Origin: an uncultured Opitutia bacterium
Lineage (GTDB): Bacteria > Verrucomicrobiota > Verrucomicrobiia > Opitutales > UBA953
Reading direction: 5' to 3'
Length of the DNA: 6,755 nt
Assembly (NCBI GenBank): GCA_903921665.1
Contig: CAIXQT010000309.1
Span: forward strand, 1-6,755
A model generated the notes under the pieces. It worked only from the letters and a program-made list of their open reading frames with translations, did not search any database and was not told where the DNA came from. Made by a program: the position numbers and the translations under genes. Positions 4,180 through 6,755 of the stretch are shown one piece after another (position 1 is the stretch's first letter; each line of letters starts with the position of its first letter).

Positions 4180-6755
4180 ATGTTCCGTCATCTTTGCCTG
4201 ATCCTTTTATCGGCTTCCGCTCTCTCCGCCGAGGATATCCGCTTCAACCGCGACATCCGGCCGATTCTCTCGGAGAACTGCTTCTACTGCCACGGTCAGG
4301 ACCCGAAGCATCGCGAGGCCGGCCTACGGCTCGACGTCCGCGATGAGGCGATCAAGGCCCACGACGGCGTCATCGCGGTCGTCCCGAGCAAGCCGGAGCA
4401 GAGCGAGATGCTGAAACGTCTGCTCTCGCATGACGCCGACGAGCAGATGCCGCCGCCTGAATCCAACCGAAAGGTCACGACGGCGCAGATCGAACTCGTC
4501 CGCCGCTGGATCGCCCAAGGTGCACCCTACGAGAAGCATTGGTCGTTCGTCCCGCCTGAGAAAGCCCCGGCGCCGAAGCTCAGCGATACCGCCTGGTCCC
4601 GTGAGCCCTTCGATCGCTTCGTCCTCGCGAAGCTCGAGGCCGAGAAACTCCAGCCTTCCGCCGAAGCCAAGCCAGCCACCTGGCTCCGCCGCGCCTCGTT
4701 CGACCTGACCGGACTGCCGCCGACGCCCGACGAGATCGCGACCTTCGAAACCGACGTGACGAATCGAGGCGAACCGGCCTACCGCGCCGCCGCCCAACGC
4801 CTCCTGGCCACCCCCCGCTTCGGCGAAAGGCTCGCCCAGGACTGGCTCGATGTCGCCCGCTATGCCGACACCCACGGCTTCAACAACGACTCCGCCCGCT
4901 CGATGTGGCGCTGGCGCGACTACGTCATCGAATCCTTCAACCAAAACGCCCCCTTCAGCCAGTTCATCACCGAGCAGCTCGCCGGAGACCTGCTGCCGAA
5001 TCCGACGGATGCCCAGAGGTTGGCCACGGCCTTCAACCGGAACCATGTCATCAACAGCGAAGGCGGCATCATCGACGAGGAATACCGCGTCGAATACGTC
5101 GCCGACCGCGTGCGCACGACGAGCACCGCCCTGCTCGGCCTGACGACCGAATGCGCCCGCTGCCACGACCATAAGTACGATCCGATCACTCAGAAGGACT
5201 ACTACCGGATGTTCGCGTTCTTCAACAACGTGCACGAGCACGGCGAGGACGGACGCATCGCCAACGCGGTGCCCCTGCTCGTCACGCCGACCCCTGAGCA
5301 GATAAAGCGCCGCCACGAGATGGATGAGCGCCTCAAGGCGATCGACATCGCCCTAAGCGCATGGCCCGAGCCGGCGTCCATCCCCGCCGACCTGCGTGCG
5401 CGCCTGACCGCCGAGGACGCCAAGCTTCTGCCCAAGACGCCGAAGCCGGCGAAGACGACCGAAGCCCGCCTCCTCGCCAAGGACGCCGATGTGGACCCCA
5501 AACGCGGCACGACCCTCTCCGTCTGGTTCAAGGCGAAGACGGCCTCACCTGACGCCCCGATCATCAGCGCGCTGGACCGTTCAGGCAACGTCGCCGGGGT
5601 CGGCTACGGCAACGGCCGGGAACTGCGCCTTGTCGGCGACGAACTGGAGTGGGCCGCCAGCCAGCGCTACCCGGCTTACGCGACGATTGTCCGCACGGTC
5701 GGCGCGAAGATCCGCCCCGGAAACTGGCATCAGGTCTCCGTGCACATCCAAGGTGCGGAAAACGCTTCGACGATCGCGTTGTTCGTCGACGGCGAGGAAG
5801 TGCGCACGCAGATCCGCCATGACGGCGTGTCCGGTGCCCCCGCCAAACGCGACTGGCTGCTCGGCGCCGACGGCAAGGCCAAGCCCTTCGACGGCGAGGT
5901 CAGCGGCTTCCGCACTTACCCCTCCGTCCTCAAACCCGCGCAGATCCGCCACGCCTACTGGCTGCAGTCGGCCGATAAGCTCACCCCCGAACAGCGGGTC
6001 GCGGCCGACCGCAGCATCGCCCGACGTCACACGGGACGTCTCCAGGCCCTGCAGACCGAACGCGACACGCTCTGGGCCGAGCGCCTCGCCTTCGTCCGCA
6101 CCCTGCCCACGACGATGGTGATGGAAGAGATGCCGAAGCCCCGCCAAGCCTACGTGCTGAATCGCGGCTCCTACGACGCCCTCGGTGAGAAGGTCGACGC
6201 CGGCGTCCCCGAACAGCTGATCGCGCCTTGGCCCGCCGACGCCCCGAAAAACCGCCTCGGCCTGGCGCGTTGGTTCCTGCAGCCCCAGCACCCGCTCACC
6301 GCCCGCGTGGTGGTGAATCGTTTCTGGGCCCAGCTCTTCGGTGTCGGCCTGGTGAAAACTGTCGAGGACTTCGGGACCCAAGGCGAATGGCCGAGCCATC
6401 CTGAGGTGCTCGATACGTTGGCGCGCGATTTCGTCGACCGCGGCTGGGACGTGAAAGACTTCTTCCTCAAGGTGGTCACCTCCTCGACCTACCGCCAGAC
6501 CAGCGACGCCTCGCCCGAACTCTATGCCCGCGACCCGGAGAACCGCCTGCTCGCCCGCGGCCCCCGCGTACGCCTGACATCGGAACAGATCCGCGACCAA
6601 GCGCTCGCCGTATCGGGCCTGCTCGCTGAGAAACTGGGCGGACCAAGCGTGAGACCTTACCAACCCGAAAGCCTCTATAAAGGCATCGTGGTCGACGCCC
6701 CCTATCCGAGCACGACCTGGGACCTCGGTAAGGGCGACGAGCTCTACCGCCGCAG
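4180..6755 (+). CDS. Exported diheme PSCyt1-PSCyt2-LamG-PSD1 protein, 3' end outside window
   Basis: The frame is open to the window edge: 858 complete codons plus 2 nt, no stop. ATG 4180 is the first possible start, since an in-frame TAG lies at 4159 and no start codon occurs between. It begins a Sec-type signal peptide (hydrophobic run at about 5-16, cleavage after Ala14 or Ala17). PSCyt1 (about 22-118) has C34-F-Y-C37-H38 and Met90-Pro-Pro-Pro. PSCyt2 (about 142-355) has DLTGLPPTP and C325-A-R-C328-H329 followed by DHKYDPIT. Residues about 436-594 form a LamG/concanavalin-like jelly-roll domain: LSVWFKAK, GNWHQVSVHI, IALFVDGEEV, and the closing GEVSGFRTYPSVLKPAQI. PSD1 begins near 691 (KNRLGLARW) and is cut at DELYRR, the equivalent of DRHRRSLYT in the first gene. 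It is a paralogue of the 17-2470 gene, distinguished by the LamG insert. Two c-type haems and an extracytoplasmic location are expected. LamG folds often bind glycans or proteins, so a carbohydrate-related role is plausible but unproven. Confidence 0.95.
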   Translation, partial: MFRHLCLILLSASALSAEDIRFNRDIRPILSENCFYCHGQDPKHREAGLRLDVRDEAIKAHDGVIAVVPSKPEQSEMLKRLLSHDADEQMPPPESNRKVTTAQIELVRRWIAQGAPYEKHWSFVPPEKAPAPKLSDTAWSREPFDRFVLAKLEAEKLQPSAEAKPATWLRRASFDLTGLPPTPDEIATFETDVTNRGEPAYRAAAQRLLATPRFGERLAQDWLDVARYADTHGFNNDSARSMWRWRDYVIESFNQNAPFSQFITEQLAGDLLPNPTDAQRLATAFNRNHVINSEGGIIDEEYRVEYVADRVRTTSTALLGLTTECARCHDHKYDPITQKDYYRMFAFFNNVHEHGEDGRIANAVPLLVTPTPEQIKRRHEMDERLKAIDIALSAWPEPASIPADLRARLTAEDAKLLPKTPKPAKTTEARLLAKDADVDPKRGTTLSVWFKAKTASPDAPIISALDRSGNVAGVGYGNGRELRLVGDELEWAASQRYPAYATIVRTVGAKIRPGNWHQVSVHIQGAENASTIALFVDGEEVRTQIRHDGVSGAPAKRDWLLGADGKAKPFDGEVSGFRTYPSVLKPAQIRHAYWLQSADKLTPEQRVAADRSIARRHTGRLQALQTERDTLWAERLAFVRTLPTTMVMEEMPKPRQAYVLNRGSYDALGEKVDAGVPEQLIAPWPADAPKNRLGLARWFLQPQHPLTARVVVNRFWAQLFGVGLVKTVEDFGTQGEWPSHPEVLDTLARDFVDRGWDVKDFFLKVVTSSTYRQTSDASPELYARDPENRLLARGPRVRLTSEQIRDQALAVSGLLAEKLGGPSVRPYQPESLYKGIVVDAPYPSTTWDLGKGDELYRR

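Noticed and set aside
4324..5316. Minus-strand open frame of 330 codons
   Set aside because: Antisense shadow of PSCyt1 and PSCyt2 of the second cytochrome gene; the sense frame carries both CxxCH motifs and this one carries no known motif.
5581..6663. Long minus-strand open frame of 360 codons
   Set aside because: It lies wholly opposite the second cytochrome gene, which has clear domain motifs throughout. The translation is Ala, Gly, Val and Arg rich with no recognisable motif, as expected for the complement of GC-rich codons.

Overview
The window holds three plus-strand genes from the PSCyt/PSD1 and DUF1501 families. These are large paralogous families typical of the PVC superphylum (Planctomycetota, Verrucomicrobiota, Lentisphaerota). 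The DNA is GC-rich with mostly G or C at third codon positions, and none of the three start codons has a Shine-Dalgarno sequence. I favour a verrucomicrobial (Opitutae-like) or planctomycetal chromosome. The phylum is an inference from family content, since nothing here is a phylogenetic marker.

Layout: (1) 17-2470 is a complete exported diheme protein, PSCyt1-PSCyt2-PSD1. (2) 2471-2519 is a 49-nt gap filled by a C-rich, telomere-like hexamer tract whose complement is a strong G-quadruplex motif. (3) 2520-3974 is a DUF1501 protein with a twin-arginine signal. (4) 3975-4179 is a 205-nt gap. It contains a large inverted repeat whose two 28-nt arms are each four tandem copies of a 7-mer (GAGTATN on the left, its complement on the right). 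The arms enclose a 122-nt core that is poorer in GC than the genes. (5) 4180-6755 is a second PSCyt1-PSCyt2-PSD1 protein with a LamG-like (jelly-roll) domain inserted between PSCyt2 and PSD1. It is open at the window end, so its C-terminus is missing. No minus-strand gene is credible.

The cytochrome-type protein and the DUF1501 protein are a recurrent gene pair whose biochemistry is not established. Here the diheme proteins carry Sec-type signals and the DUF1501 protein carries a Tat-type signal, so all three should act outside the cytoplasm. A second DUF1501 gene may follow the truncated gene, which would make this a duplicated two-gene module. The protein families themselves are known. The least explained sequence is in the two intergenic gaps: the heptamer-armed palindrome and the hexamer tract.
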